Part shown: in pieces, positions 23,304-35,590 of the stretch | Layout: the number at the start of each line of letters is the position of its first letter | How positions within the stretch are numbered: the stretch's first letter is position 1 | Origin: Neolentinus lepideus HHB14362 ss-1 | Lineage: Eukaryota; Basidiomycota; Agaricomycetes; Gloeophyllales; Gloeophyllaceae | NCBI GenBank assembly: GCA_001632425.1 | Contig: KV425639.1 | Location: 48,492 to 112,491 of the forward strand | DNA: 64,000 bases | Direction: 5' to 3' | Notes under the pieces: model-generated | What the model saw: only the letters and a program-made list of their open reading frames with translations | What the model was told of the DNA's origin: nothing | Databases searched by the model: none | Translations under genes and position numbers: made by a program

Positions 23304-24159
23304 CATGACAATATTTTAAAGTACGCCAAGCTGGCTGCGACGACAAGGGCGACAACGCTCGTGATAGTGTACCCACCGTTCTTCCTTGCATGACCAGCTT
23401 GGGCCGAGACGGTGCGTTTGCCATCCATTGCTTCTCGTCCCGGCCCCGGGTGGGTGGTGGCGCCTTAGTAATGGCACTGCTCGAGGTATGAGGAGAAGCG
23501 GAGGACTCGGAGGTAACGAGAGACGTCAGAGTGCCTTTATGATCGACGCACCGATACGCAGTGGGCGAGGTGGGCTTACGGTTCCTGGGCGCGCTAAAGG
23601 TGGCGAATAACCCACCGTTGAGCGTAAATGCTATCTTGGCGTCTTCGACGATGGCAGCGTACGTTCACCTTTTTTTGAACATTACGGGGAGCGTACTCTT
23701 ACCCTTCAGCTGGAGGTCCTCTCCCACACCCTTATCCATGCAGTCCTTGAACCAGTCCTTGGACCGCTTCATATCGTCCACAGACTCGCTGGCAGTACCG
23801 CTCCCCGGTTGCTTGAACTCGTAGAACTGCACGTCCTCCAGAGCCTCCGGGTCGGGTTATACGACGGCGCGAGCACGGGGTTGATGGTGTGCTTGGCCAG
23901 CTCGGACTCCAGCGTGCTTTATCGTATACACCTGGTCAGCTGATTGGGTTCGCAGGTTGGGAGACGGAGAGGGCTTACTTGTAGATGTGCCAGAGCATCA
24001 TGAGGAAGCGGACGTATTCGTCCTGGTCGAGCTCCCCGCGCATGAGCCATTTGGTGTTCTCCCGCCTCTCGATCGTGTCGCGCACGACGGCAATACCTGC
24101 GCGGATATGGGCTTGGACAAGTCGAGCGGGGGTATAGTGTCAGCTTCAAGCGAGGACAT
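23304..24159 (-). pseudogene. Decayed tandem copy of heme oxygenase
   Basis: Same strand and order as the intact gene. Starts at ATG 24157-24159 (MSSLEADTIPPLDLSKPI). The frame then shifts before AGIAVVRDTIE, after which WLMRGELDQDEYVRFLMMLWHIYK matches the parent closely. The next exon begins STLESELAKHTINPVLAPSYNP and jumps straight to EALEDVQFYEFKQPGSGTA, so the internal part carrying GDLSGGQ, about 90 residues in the parent, is deleted. The C-terminal exon (AAIVEDAKIAFTLNGGLFA, then DEKQWMANAP) shifts frame again before the membrane segment. With two frameshifts and the missing active-site helix it cannot make a working enzyme. Confidence 0.85.
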
Positions 24160-26600
24160 AGGTTTAGCTCGAGAAAAAAAGGCTTAAGCGGAGGAAGGGG
24201 GCCCTTTGGCTAGCGAGCGGGACTTCAAGCATTATATTTCAAGAGAATGGTGTTTTGAGCCATTACTGCATCAGAGGCAATGCATACAATGCCACCTCTT
24301 GTCAGCCCAAATTTCGGGACTCCATCTTCTCTCGGTTTAGCCTGGCTAAAACGGATATCGTGTGGCTAGGATGGCCACGGTGCCAATCAAGAGGCAAACT
24401 TGGAGCGGAAATAGCACAAGAATGGCACCTGTCGGCGACCTAGTTTTCGCGATACCATCCTTTCTTCGGTTCAGGAACTTGGCAGGAATGGAGATATCAT
24501 GCGCGCCACTGTGTCCGCGGGAGTCTAGAGGTGCCGTGGTTGCATCACTGGTATGGGATGTATAGCGACAGACACCGGATGTTTGGGTATGGTGGGGAGG
24601 CGTTCATTCTACAAGTGCCCGGTGTCTAGAGATCCCGGAGCAGCGCTGGCATAGTTGACCCTGGATAGCGAGACTATTTGGAGAGATGGGCTGCGGCCCC
24701 TAGGATTTACATAGTGTCGGCAGGTACAGTAGCACACGACGACCCAGCTGCAGGACAGCTCCAGCATCACAATGGAGGGGGGCGGCGGCGCCGCCACTGG
24801 TGATCTATACCAAGGCTGAAGTTGGCTATACTTATGTGACTCTATTGATTATCAAAATGACACTGTTGATGGGACATGGTTACTTCAGATGCACGCTACT
24901 GTTCTGAGTGGGAGATGAAAACTCACTTCGTTATATGCGTACTTGCCCGGGATCTGATGGACGTGTACGTATTTTTGTTTTTATGTCTTGTGTGCATGAG
25001 GCATCGTCCAACGCCGTAACCTGAAAGGTAGAACATTGAATGTATCAACACCAAATTTCCGCACTCCTCGATGTCTTTGATTTCATGTATATGGCGGCCG
25101 CCCATCTTGGTCTGAACTTCCCATCGTTCGGTTGCGGTCCCTGCGACGCGCTGCAACGCCGACACTGCACAGTGCACGCTGGTGGCGAATTCGAAGTGAC
25201 CCTGCAGCTGTACACTTAACTTATCTAGTAATTCGTTCGGCACCGAGTGGTCCTTTCACGACTTTGTTCCTGTCTGGCGTCCTTCTTGTGCTCGACACTC
25301 GTCCACCTTTTACTTCAGCATTCTGCAATGCAACAACATGACCCTTGAACTCCATCATCGCTGAGTTCACCCGATGCCGACGTGCTTCGCAGCAGTACAT
25401 GGACGACGATCCTTCCAATCAGCTGTGCTACTCTAATAGTCTAAGCCTGGTCCCGTATTCTGTCGTGAAAGAAGGGGCCCTTCGAAAGCTCCTAGCTAGC
25501 GATCATTGTAGTCCCTGAGGCCTGAGGCCTGACTCCGGAGCACTAGAGCAGTGCACGACGTCAACAAGCTCCCCACGTGTTTCGCGCTAGCAAACGGCGT
25601 ACGAGGTCCGAGGACGTCTCCTGCTCATAGGCGACAGCGCCATGTCCCTTGTCAATTACTGTTCCGCACGTAGCAAGTGTCACTTCTCTGAGCTGGTTTT
25701 ACTTCCAGCCTGGATACAGCGTAAGGAGGATCCTCTCCTCAGCACCTAAACTCCTCTGCAGTTTGCCACTTTTAAAAAGAGTGTGCTCCGGTCTGTTGCG
25801 GTCTAAGTGGTATGTCACTTATTAGGCTTTATATCCCAATTGGACTTCCCATTTAGACGGACTGTTGTTTTGGTTGCTCATAATGCATTATATATTTTGC
25901 ATATAGCCAATCAAAGGTATATTTTAACAACAACAGAGACTAAATTTAACAATTGTGGAAGTGAAGGATCGAAGAACGCGGTGAGTGATCTACTACGGGG
26001 CCATTCGGTAGTTAGTAACTGTCATGAAACATTCCGACTGATACATATTGTGCTATCCATCAGGGTGTCTAAAGAGCGGGGAAATGCCTAGTAATTCAAG
26101 GTTCATCTGTTTGTGTTATGGGATTGTGTGGATATCGAGGCTGAACTGAACGCGTTAGGAGACGAATCGACGCGATACATAGTGAAGAGGATTGATGGCC
26201 AGGTCTCGTCATCTTCTCTAGTGATTGTCCCAAAGCCTTGCGAGGTCGCCTTCGAACCTCTTGACACGCTTCAGTGCTTGCTCTGCGGTATCTCCAAGGG
26301 GGGTACGGCGCCTCGCGTGTCGGTCAGACCGGTAGAACGACGTCCCTACAGCGAAGAGAAGTCAGCCATATATCACCGTCATGCGAAAAAGACTACCACG
26401 CACCATATGTTGACGACATATTTGGCTTCTCCTGGACGAGGGGGGCATAGTACTCCTTGATTGTTTATCCTAGGCCCGTGATCTTGGCTAGTGCAACCGC
26501 TGCGTTGGCAGGAAGAACTCTAGGAAGGCGCAAGCATTTCATTGGAGAGATGTGTTAGGAACTGCGCGTGAAGACGGACAAGGAAGGCTCTACTCACACG
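24160..26600. other. Gene-poor stretch
   Basis: About 2.4 kb without a convincing gene. One minus-strand frame around 24923-25240 (about 100 codons, contains EVQTKMGGRHIHEIKDIEECG) looks somewhat coding-like, but has no ATG start in frame and no family I recognise. A plus-strand frame at 26113-26460 is equally unsupported. Confidence 0.4.
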
Positions 26601-27118
26601 GACTTTGAGAGGATGGATCTCCCCCAAATATTGTCCATCGTCCGCCAAATCAGCGGATCAAGTCGGGGCTGTTGTTGCGTGGGGAGAGGGAGGCGGCGAG
26701 ACCGCTGGAACGGACGCTGCGTGGGCGCAGGATCCATGTCCAACCCAGCGTCGGGCGTCAGCTGGGTTTGAGTTGGCTCGGTAGTTGCCTTCGTCTCGTG
26801 CATTTGGCCAGAGGTCATGAAAAATTCTGGCGGCGGCATCACTATCTGGCTGTAAAGAAGCCTGTTAGGATGCATAAAAAATGCGTGAGTACGCGTCGAT
26901 GAAAGGTATACTCACATCGACGCGTCAGGTGATTGAGCCGTCTGAGGTGCTGGGGCGCGAGCGGGTCTGCGGCGTGGGCGACGAGTCGCCTAATACCGGA
27001 ATTGGGACATTACAAGGAGTGGGAGTTGAAGGGCAGAAAGTGGTTTTCTGGTATGCTCTACATCTCCTGGCCCCCATTTTATACTCCGCAAGTCCTGCCA
27101 CAACCCCTGGACGGGCGG
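26601..27118 (-). pseudogene. Disrupted copy of the small coiled-coil gene (copy 1)
   Basis: About 515 bases closely similar to 28856-29379 in the same orientation. It keeps the exon-1 start, but codon 7, CAG in copy 2, is TAG here (MSQFRY then stop). The second exon matches through PPPEFFMT, HETKATTE, GLDMDP, QRPFQRSRRLP and TQQQPRLDPLI, then breaks after NIW, where copy 2 continues into its coiled coil. The upstream TATAAAAT (27076-27083) and flank are also shared. Nonsense plus truncation make this copy inactive. Confidence 0.7.
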
Positions 27119-28563
27119 AAGGATGCGTTGAATCGCATGAAACACGAAGACAGAAGTGCGACCCGTATCGGTGCATCCTCCATCTGAGTAGCGTGGTGGT
27201 GAAGTCGCTTGTGAGTGCATCTGCAACATGAGTAGGACGTTGTGTGAAGTGGAGGAGATGTATGATCGTAGGCATACAGTGAGCGGTGGGTGAGAAGTTC
27301 TGTGATGGGTCTTCCTGTACGAGCCTGCGCCCCTTTTATACCCAGCAGGTTAGGCCACAAGTTGCTGCGTAGCGGCACTCAGCCAATCGCGCTGCTCGAG
27401 CTTTTTCGGGTGTGACTGCTGGTGGCCACATTACGAAGTGTGGCGTCGCCGTCCCTGGTTCTTACCACGCGACGACCTGCTTCTTCTTGTCCTATAGGCC
27501 TTGTGGAACCCCAATCCGGCGCCCACTGTCTCAGTTGCTGGAATGGTGTGGCTGTTTCAGAGGTTTAGGGTCACACGCCGTGTGAGATCCAGTGCACCGG
27601 AGCACCTGCGACGCCTTTCCCTTTCTCTGTCACGCCCATCTTCTACGATCTTACTGGTTGCGCCGCAACTACTCTCTCTTGCGGATGTCCTTCAAGGCAA
27701 GTAGCGACGAGGCCATAGTTCGCGCATCTATCACCGTGACCACTATGTCGAGCCCGTGCCGAGTTTGCTAGTCTCGATCGACACCATCTGAATGGCTGCG
27801 CCTTCGGCTAGAACATTAGCGTTGGAACAGTGGCATTGGCCTCTCAGGGACTATGACTGCTTCGTATTGCCACTGGGGCCAATAATGATCTTCAGCTACT
27901 CCTATCACTGCTCCAGCGGATGCCACTTCGAACTATGTGAGTTACAGCTTTGATAAGACTGATATACCCGCTGTCATGCTGCCCGTCTAAGCCGAGCAAG
28001 ATGCGCACTGGGAAGTTATAGGCTCTGTATGCCACGTCTTCCGTCGCCTGCCATCCTCGGCAGAATTGTAGGCTCCAGTCGACGTGAGTATCTGCCACTC
28101 AGGTGAGTTTTGCTCTAGTATAATAATCGAGTTTCACTGTCTTATGCCTTAGACATACTGCAACTCTGGCTGTCCAAAATTTATTATACATGTATCCGAG
28201 ATACTCAAAGAAGCCAAGCATGCGACACAACCAGGGAAGCGAAAGGTGAGCAAATACGATCGGGAAAAGGGCCATATACATCCAGTTGATACATCGGTTT
28301 TACACATTATTGTAGTAGAGAGGATGGAAGAGGCCTAATGATACAATAATCGAAGGTTCTTGCCGTACTATGCATTCAATGATGCCGCGGTCAGTGCGGA
28401 AGAACAAAACCGAGAAACAGTATGAAGAAATGCATGATGAAGAAACAGAGATGGTGCATAATTGTGAGTGTTTTGTCCTACATTCGAACCGTACTCATGC
28501 GTCTCACAGCTTGAGAAAGGTTCCCAGAGATGCGATGTGCGCGAACCTCAACTTGCCAGCCCG
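27119..28563. other. Gene-poor stretch between the two repeat copies
   Basis: About 1.4 kb with no supportable gene. Near 27320-27350 there is a weak echo (CCCCTTTTATACC with nearby GGCCACAAG) of the promoter flank of the two coiled-coil gene copies, possibly a third eroded remnant. Confidence 0.35.
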
Positions 28564-29268
28564 TCAGTCTTCCCTGCTATTCTTCGTCTCGCACGCCTCC
28601 TCGGCGGCAAGCTGCCCGTGGTCTTCGCGCAGGTTTTCCTGGCAAGCAGCTATATTCCTGCAAAGACATTTAGTGGTAGGCGCTAGGACTCGAGTGGATA
28701 ATCGCGCGCACCCTTCGACCAGCCGGAGGCGGCCTCCAAGGACCGCTGTGATGTCGCGCAAGCCTCTAACTTCAGCCCCGACTTCCCCGATAGTCCATTC
28801 TGAAGGGCTAAGCCTTTCCTCCATTATTTCGACCCGGCGCGTCAATTCGTCGACGGACTTCTTGAGAGGATGGAGTTCTTTCCAAATGTTGTTCATCATC
28901 CCCTGAATCAACGGATCAAGTCGGGGCTGTTGTTGCGTGGGGGGAGGGAGGCGGCGAGACCGCTGGAACGGACGCTGCGTGGACGCAGGATCCATGTCCA
29001 ACCCAGTGTCAGCTATCGGTTGGGGTTGAGTTGACTCGGTAGTTGCCTTCGTCTCGTGCGTTTGGCGACGGGTCATGAAAAATTCTGGCGGCGGCATCAC
29101 TATCTCGCTGTAAAGAAGCGTGTCAGGACGCGTGGAAAATGCGTAAGTACGCGTCGATGAAAGGTGCGCTCACATCGACGCGTCAGGTGATTGAGCCGTC
29201 TGAGGTGCTGGGGCGCGAGCGGGTCTGCGGCGTGGGCGACGAGTCGTCTGATGCTGGGATTGGGACAT
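28564..29268 (-). CDS. Small coiled-coil protein of unknown function (copy 2, intact)
   Basis: Two exons, 29268-29174 and 29107-28564, joined by GTGAGC to a TTTACAG acceptor, give 639 bases and 212 aa in frame. Exon 1 is very Arg/Pro/Ala-rich (MSQSQHQTTRRPRRRPARAP). Exon 2 has a Gln/Pro-rich part (STQRPFQRSRRLPPPTQQQ), then a helical stretch with heptad-like spacing (MMNNIWKELHPLKKSVDEL, TRRVEIMEERL) and a basic/acidic end. A TATAAAAT on the minus strand at 29334-29341 lies about 66 bases before the ATG. No known domain is recognised. The duplicated neighbour shows the locus is repeat-prone; it may be a gene of a mobile or lineage-specific family. Confidence 0.5.
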
Positions 29269-29333
29269 GACGAGGAGTGGGAGTTGAAGGGCAGAAATCT
29301 GTTTGCTGGTACGCACTACATCTCCTGGCCCCC

Positions 29334-29341
29334 ATTTTATA
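29334..29341 (-). promoter_or_regulatory. TATA box of coiled-coil gene copy 2
   Basis: TATAAAAT on the minus strand about 66 bases upstream of the ATG at 29268. The same element and flank occur before copy 1 (27076-27083). Confidence 0.45.
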
Positions 29342-29379
29342 CTCCGCAAGTCCTGCCACAATTCCTGGACAGGCGCGCG

Positions 29380-30399
29380 TTCGCCCAATCACAGTGTCTC
29401 GGACATATGCGGATGTGGCTGGACAAGTATGGCCGATTCTTTATTCTTGAGGTGCGAGAATATACTTCGCGTTGCCAGCAGGATCACTGATGCAGAAAAT
29501 TTGATGCCTTCTGTGTCGCTTACCGAAAGAACTAGGCCATTTGGAGGACAGGGGCTATAGGCCCCAGTAGGAGCTCGTCCTGGGGCAAAGAGCGATGTTC
29601 CTGTTAGTGATGCTAGAGGTAGTGGCATTCGTCTGTCCTTTCACCTTGTGTTTCTTAGGTTGCGCGTACCCCCCTTTATCTCAACCTCGCTACATCTTTA
29701 TCATCCCACAATTGTCCTTGCTATAATATCCTGGTGTATATCGTACGGTACGTCCAGCACTCCGAGTCTCACGAGAGTATTCCGGTACCGGGAATGACTG
29801 GCCCTCCCATTGTTCCCAGCGAGGATTACTCCGCTCGAGTTCTTTTCCGCAAAGCAACTCCTCTAGATCTCCTCCTTTCTATTTTCGTAATCGATGGTGC
29901 TATCAATTTTGATCGGTGCTTCAGACACTGATCGACCACAATACCTGGGGAGTTGGGTGCGTTTGTGTGTCCCAGATTCCATCTCGCCCTGCAGGGTCGA
30001 CATTGATGTGGTTTCCCGAGGCTTCGATGTGGCTGCCGAAGACATCGCGTCTATTGCACATTATTGCACGTCGTTGGAATTGCCGACTGCATAGCGTGAA
30101 ATGGACCGCTTTCGAGAAACGAAAACTGCCGAAATCGCGACCTTCCCAATTACGAACAAACAATGCAAGAGCTACCATTGCTACTTGTGACCTTCGACCA
30201 AGGCATTGGCAGCTCACTGACATGACTGATTCTGTCGTCGGGACTCAGTACTCAGGAGTCGATGGAAAACCACGCAGACTACATCAGAGGCTGCACGATG
30301 AACAGTCCGAAAGCAATATTAATCCGATATGAGATATGTTACACACTCCTACGCAAAACCTGCCAAGCACAGCTACAAACAATGTCGCATAGTCACATG
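29380..30399. other. Gene-poor stretch
   Basis: About 1 kb with only short, overlapping frames on both strands and nothing recognisable. It should contain the promoter of the coiled-coil gene and the 3' UTR of the sterol dehydrogenase. Confidence 0.45.
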
Positions 30400-31921
30400 T
30401 TATGGCTTCATGCCATGCTCCGCTTTCCACCACTGTAAGCGAGATCGGGCGTCAACTTTCTGAACTATATTTGTGAGCGGATTACTTACATCAACCATCC
30501 TCTTCACGCCCTCCTCAAGACCGACCTCAGGCTCATACCCAAGCACCCTCCTCGCCTTCTCAATATTGTGCCACCTGTGCACACAGCTGAAGGTGACCCT
30601 GAAGCGCGTGAAAGCCGGCTCCTTGCCAACAAGCCATCCCCACCACTCAGCCGCGTACGCCAAAACAAGCCCGACCTCACGCGGGAACGTGATTCTTCTG
30701 CGCTCAGAGGGCGCACTCGGCGACGACACGCGCAGACTCCGCCATACAGCTCTGGGGAAGTCCCAGAAATATGTTGGCTCGCCGTTGGTAATGAAGAAGA
30801 CTTGGCCAGCGACCTGCAATGGGTCTGTAGGGATGGGGCCCTCTGCCTCTTTCTCCTTGGAGTTAATGGCAGCCAATGCGCGGTGGCGTGCAATGACCGC
30901 GTCGGAGAGAGGGTCGAACCGCGAGCGAACGACCGGGGGTGGGTACGAGATTGAGGTATATTGCGCTTGGGGATCGGGGTTGTTGAAGCGGGCTTCAATC
31001 TCTTCTGCGTGGGGGGGAGGCACGACGTACGGGCCGAGTGGGCGGGCTTCTGAGGTTGGTTGCCGGCGCGAACCCGTGGTCAGAGAGACGGTAGGAAGGT
31101 AGTAGTTGATGATTTGAGAGGTCTCCTGTTCGGAGAGATGTTTCAGGGGAACGAGCCTGTCGGCGGCCAGGAGGTGAGCGTGGGCAACGTTTGTGACGTA
31201 TGTCCAGTCGAAAAGATTGTTGTTATCTCCTATTTGGAAGTTGGTCTGATTCCGCTCGAAGACTTGGGATAGACCATGCATGACCTGACGATCTCCTGGT
31301 CTAGGAGTTCATTTAATATCGAGAATATGAACACAGTACGGTCCCAGCACGTACCCAAATATACCGGATGGACGCAGAGCGACTGTCAGTAGCCCACCCT
31401 TGCCATTTGCTGCAAGCACCAACTCCTCCCCTTTCGCCTTAGACTCGTTGTAAGCGTCCATGGACTTCTCCGGCGGTGGTAGACGCTCATCAGTATTGAC
31501 CAAGTCTTCACCGTTGAACACAACACCTGCTGAACTAGTGAAGACGAGCTTGTGGACTCCATTGGCAACCGCCGCATTAATGACAGCCTGTGTTCCGTCG
31601 ACATTGACTTTCCAGTATAATGCGGGGTCGTCAATACCATGTGGAGGTGAAGCAGTGTGTATTATACATGTCGCAGCGCTCTATGAGCGCTGTGAGTTGA
31701 TAAACATATTGAAAGATGTCACAACTCACCTTCTGCACTGCCTGGGAGACCTGGTTCTCCTCACTGATATCTCCGGAGTAAAAGGGGACGTCATGATACC
31801 TCTGCACGATATCAAATGTTGATACAACATCCCCCCGCGCCAAAAGTTTCTCAACGATGTGTCGTCCCAGGAAGCCGCTGCCGCCGATGATGAGATAGAT
31901 GTCCTTCTGGGGAGACGACAT
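30400..31921 (-). CDS. ERG26: Sterol-4-alpha-carboxylate 3-dehydrogenase (C-3 sterol dehydrogenase)
   Basis: NAD(P)-dependent enzyme of the C-4 demethylation complex in ergosterol synthesis, at the ER membrane. Start ATG 31919-31921 with the Rossmann motif IIGGSGFLGRHIVEKLL at residues 10-26. Introns follow near 31730-31680. The next exon has IIHTASPPHG, NVDGTQAVINAA, LVFTSSAGVVF and the catalytic YNESKAKGE (Tyr-x3-Lys). Then ALRPSGIFG is spliced (intron about 31340-31288) to PGDRQVMHGL. The large last exon has FDWTYVTNVAHAHLLAA and FFITNGEPTYFWDF, as in 3-beta-HSD family sterol enzymes. A final intron (about 30490-30437) leads to WWKAEHGMKP. It is divergent from POP1 with 284 bases between starts. 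Confidence 0.93.
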
Positions 31922-32205
31922 GGCAGGGAGTGTAAGAGAGGGGGCGTTGCTGCCACCTAAGAGCCGCTAGACTTATATTTTTCGTACCTGCCATGACAGG
32001 CCTGATTCTGGGACCATTCCATTCTCAGGCTGCCATTGGCCGCGCTACGTCCCGTCACAAGTGCGTGACGCGCACGGACTGCGTCGTGCGAATTGAACTG
32101 ATGCTACATCTCGCTCCTTGCTACTTCAAGTTATAACGCATCAAGTACACCTCAAGTCCACTTCTGGCGGAGAGAAGAAACATTGGGCTCAGAAGTCGAT
32201 CACTC

Positions 32206-35200
32206 ATGCCGCCGAAACGTCCGAACGATGATGAGCTTACAGCCACACAAAGGAAGAGGCAGAAGATGGACTCGGCTCGTACTATAGCTGTCCAGTCGAT
32301 GTCGAGGTCTGCAAAGGACAATTCTGTAGCGGGGCCTTCCAAAGTCACTTTTACCAATAGTTGGTCTGCTCAAATAATTTGGTCATCCCTGAGATCTGAC
32401 ATGAGAATATTTAGGTCTGGCAGGTTTACCGAGCGCTCTGGATGTTGAGAGGTTCGCCGAGGTCTGATGCATGAATTATGATGAGTGCTTTGACCGTACT
32501 GATGGGTCAATTTAAGGCAAGAGCTTTTGAGATCAATGCCATGGAGCAATCCATGAAAGATATTAAGTGAGTGTCAGACTATAATGTGATATAATAACTA
32601 ATAATGACATATAGAGAAGCCAAGACTACTCGGGTGTGGCAAGAGTTGCCTCGACACCTTCGTCGTCGAGCGGCTAGTCATGATGTTCGGCGGGTCCCCG
32701 TTCGACTCCGTGAAAAGGCTCGTGCCGAGGTCAGAGACTATTCCACATCTATATCCAGCTTGACTAAAGATTCCAAGATGGACACGGCACGTCGCAAGGC
32801 ATTAGGACGGTCTAAGCCAAAACGTGGAAGGGAGAAGAGAATAACTCGCACGGAATCATTTCTTCCGAGGCAGCGTAAGATATGGCCCTTCGGATACAGC
32901 GGCACCAACCTTACATCTTCATGTAGGTGACAAGACTTGGCTTGAGACGCACATCTGGCATGCAAAGCGGATGCACATGGAAACCATTTGGGGATACAAA
33001 CTGGTGTGCACTGAGAATCGTTTCACGCTGTAAACGACATACTGATTCTTGTTCAGGCGCTGACACCCACCGAAAAGTCCTTCCGTCCGTCGCATCGAGC
33101 TTCCGTGCACGGAGCGATCCTTCACGACGCCTCGTACTTCGGTCTGATCGAAATTCAGGGCCTAGAAGCCGATATGAAAGCGACTTTGGACTATTTTTGC
33201 GACCCGCAGGGTCCGAGCCCCGGCGCGAAACGGTCTGTCGTATTTAGAATGGCCTGTATCCTGATCTAACAAATGTATGAAAGATATACCACAGGCGCAC
33301 GTGTTCTTGATACACATGCATATGAACCCGGTGAATTCCCCTACGCTTTACTGGGCCCGGTTGAGATCATATGGAGGCCGGTCACCCCCACGACAACAAC
33401 TAAGGACGGTACTTCCGGCGCTTCAGAGAATGTTGCAAGCCAAGGCACAGGAATGGGCAAAGCGAAGGCCAAGGAGCCGCAACAGGCCACCGCTGCGCGC
33501 ACTGTATGGATCCGATGTCACCCCAGCATATTTGATGGCGTCTACAATGCGATCCGCACGTCTGCGTCACTCTTCTTAGATGGGCACAATAAATCTGGCG
33601 GCGAACGTCGTGAAATTAGCATAGCTGACATCCGTGAACATGTGAATGTGTTCGAGATCACAGGTCCGAAATCCAGCCAAGTCATCAAGGGCGGTATAAG
33701 GCCCGTTAATGCGGACAAGCGAGATGAGTTCAGGAAGGTATGATCAGAGTCTCAGAACACGAGGATCTCACTCAAGACTTGAATAGTTCTGGGCGTCGCT
33801 CACGGACTTGCAGTCCGCCGGATCTGTTCCTCGAGGAATGGTTATTGGGTTCAAGGTTGATGACCCACGGCTTAGGTATGTCCATCCCCATGCCTACGGG
33901 AAAGATCTTATTCATTTCATTCATTTTGTCAGTTTTCCCCCGAAGAATGCCAAGCCCAAGATAAATAAGGACGATTTCCCAAGCTTGTCCAACGCTACTA
34001 TAACGTTTCCTACGTCCACAATTGCGCAGAGCGAGATCTGGGAAGAAAGTATTCGCCATGCGCTCAGGAAGCCAAAGTACAAGATGAAAGACATCGACGA
34101 AAGAAAATCAAAGGTATCTTCACTTGTACGTTCTGCTTACATAACAAACTCTGATTAGCCCTCAGAATCTCGTACCTGGAACGCCTCTATCTCCAGAGCG
34201 GCAAGATAACCGGATACCCGTGCTCTTAATACAGCGCTCAGTCGAGAAACCTTCTCTAATATCAGAATCTTCTTCATCCTCTTCACTTCGGCTAGATGAT
34301 AACTCGAGCAACGGACTGCACGGATGGACGCTCATAGTCCCGTCAGGATGGGCCATGCCGTTTTGGATGTCCCTCACCCACACTGGCACGCGAGTCGGCG
34401 GGCAGCGAGAGCGGCAAACTCAGGTTTTCGAAGCAGGGGTGGCGTGTTTCCCTTTTGATTATCCCTTTACGTCCAGCTATGAACAGCAAGTGAATGCGAC
34501 GGCTGCTGAGGAACAGGAAAACTGGGAGAAGAAGCCGCCCGCCAAGCGAGTGAATTACGATGCGCTGGGGACGCGGAGCCCGTGGAAGCCAGATTGGCCG
34601 GTTGTTCTGGGCTTGCAAAGCGCTCCTACTGATCCTCCAGGAGACGAATTCGATGATTTGGTGCCTACTCAAAGGGAAGAACCTGCTGCAGCAAATACTG
34701 AAACGAAACCTTGGTTGCTATGCGGTCCTGAGGTCCCCAGCATAGTCAACAGCATTTTCTCCCTGCTGAATCCGAGTGCGGGTCTCTTGGAGGAGGTGAA
34801 GAGACTCAGAATGAAGCGGAACCTGGACCCTGTGAGGAGTGGCATCACCGCTGACGCGCTCTGGAGGGGAGCGCTGGTTAGGATCAGAGTGACTATAATG
34901 GGGCGCGGGTCTCCTGAAAAGCTCGCCTCAATCTATAAGTCAGAGGATGTTGAATTAAAGGAGTGGATTAAGTTACGTGCCGTGACGCAGGGCTGCGGTC
35001 GGCAAATAGATAGCGATGGCGAGGAAACGCAGGTATGTGATAAGGCATGGTTACCGCTGGTAGATTCTGATACAACTACTGGCAGTTCGGGAACACCATT
35101 CCACCGTCCGAGGCCATCATTGGCTACGTGACTACGGGCAATTACTCGCTATCGAGAGGACAAGGCTTCGCGATTGGAGCAATGCCACTGGCCAGAGTGC

Positions 35201-35367
35201 ACGAGCTCAAGCAGCAAGCCGACAAGTACGCTCATCTTCGTTCCCGTGATACGGCTGACACTGAGTTTGTTGCAAGATTACTTTTGGGGTCGTGCTTGTA
35301 TGCGAAGGTGCGAGATAGAGGAGCTACCATATGTCGTCTCGTGCGCGTCGAAATCTTGGGGTCATAG
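32206..35367 (+). CDS. POP1: POP1 subunit of RNase P and RNase MRP
   Basis: Large scaffold protein of the nuclear RNase P/MRP ribonucleoproteins that process pre-tRNA 5' ends and pre-rRNA. Start ATG 32206 (MPPKRPNDDEL). The second exon carries EARSFEINAMEQSMKDI, then VWQELPRHLRRRAASHDVRR, the hallmark POP1 N-terminal motif. Further exons give KTWLETHIWHAKRMHM and the central domain. The POPLD domain follows at about 34320-34480: HGWTLIVPSGWAMPFW, then TRVGGQRERQTQVFEAG. The C-terminal exon reads GYVTTGNYSLSRGQGFAIG and ends LVRVEILGS at 35367. At least seven introns interrupt it. A housekeeping gene with no sign of damage. Confidence 0.93.
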
Positions 35368-35590
35368 CCAGCTTTGTTTCCCACACAGCGTGTGTTATGA
35401 TATCGACATGCAAGTATGCAGTATGAGGCCTGATTGACTAATCAGAATATATGATATGATGTGCAGCATCTACAATCTCATTGCAGCGTGCTGAGTAAAT
35501 AGATTGTATGGGTAGAGGGTTCGAAAGCGATGTAGACGAAGATGAACTAAGGATACAGTATATAGTCCAGTACACAACGGGATCTGGACC

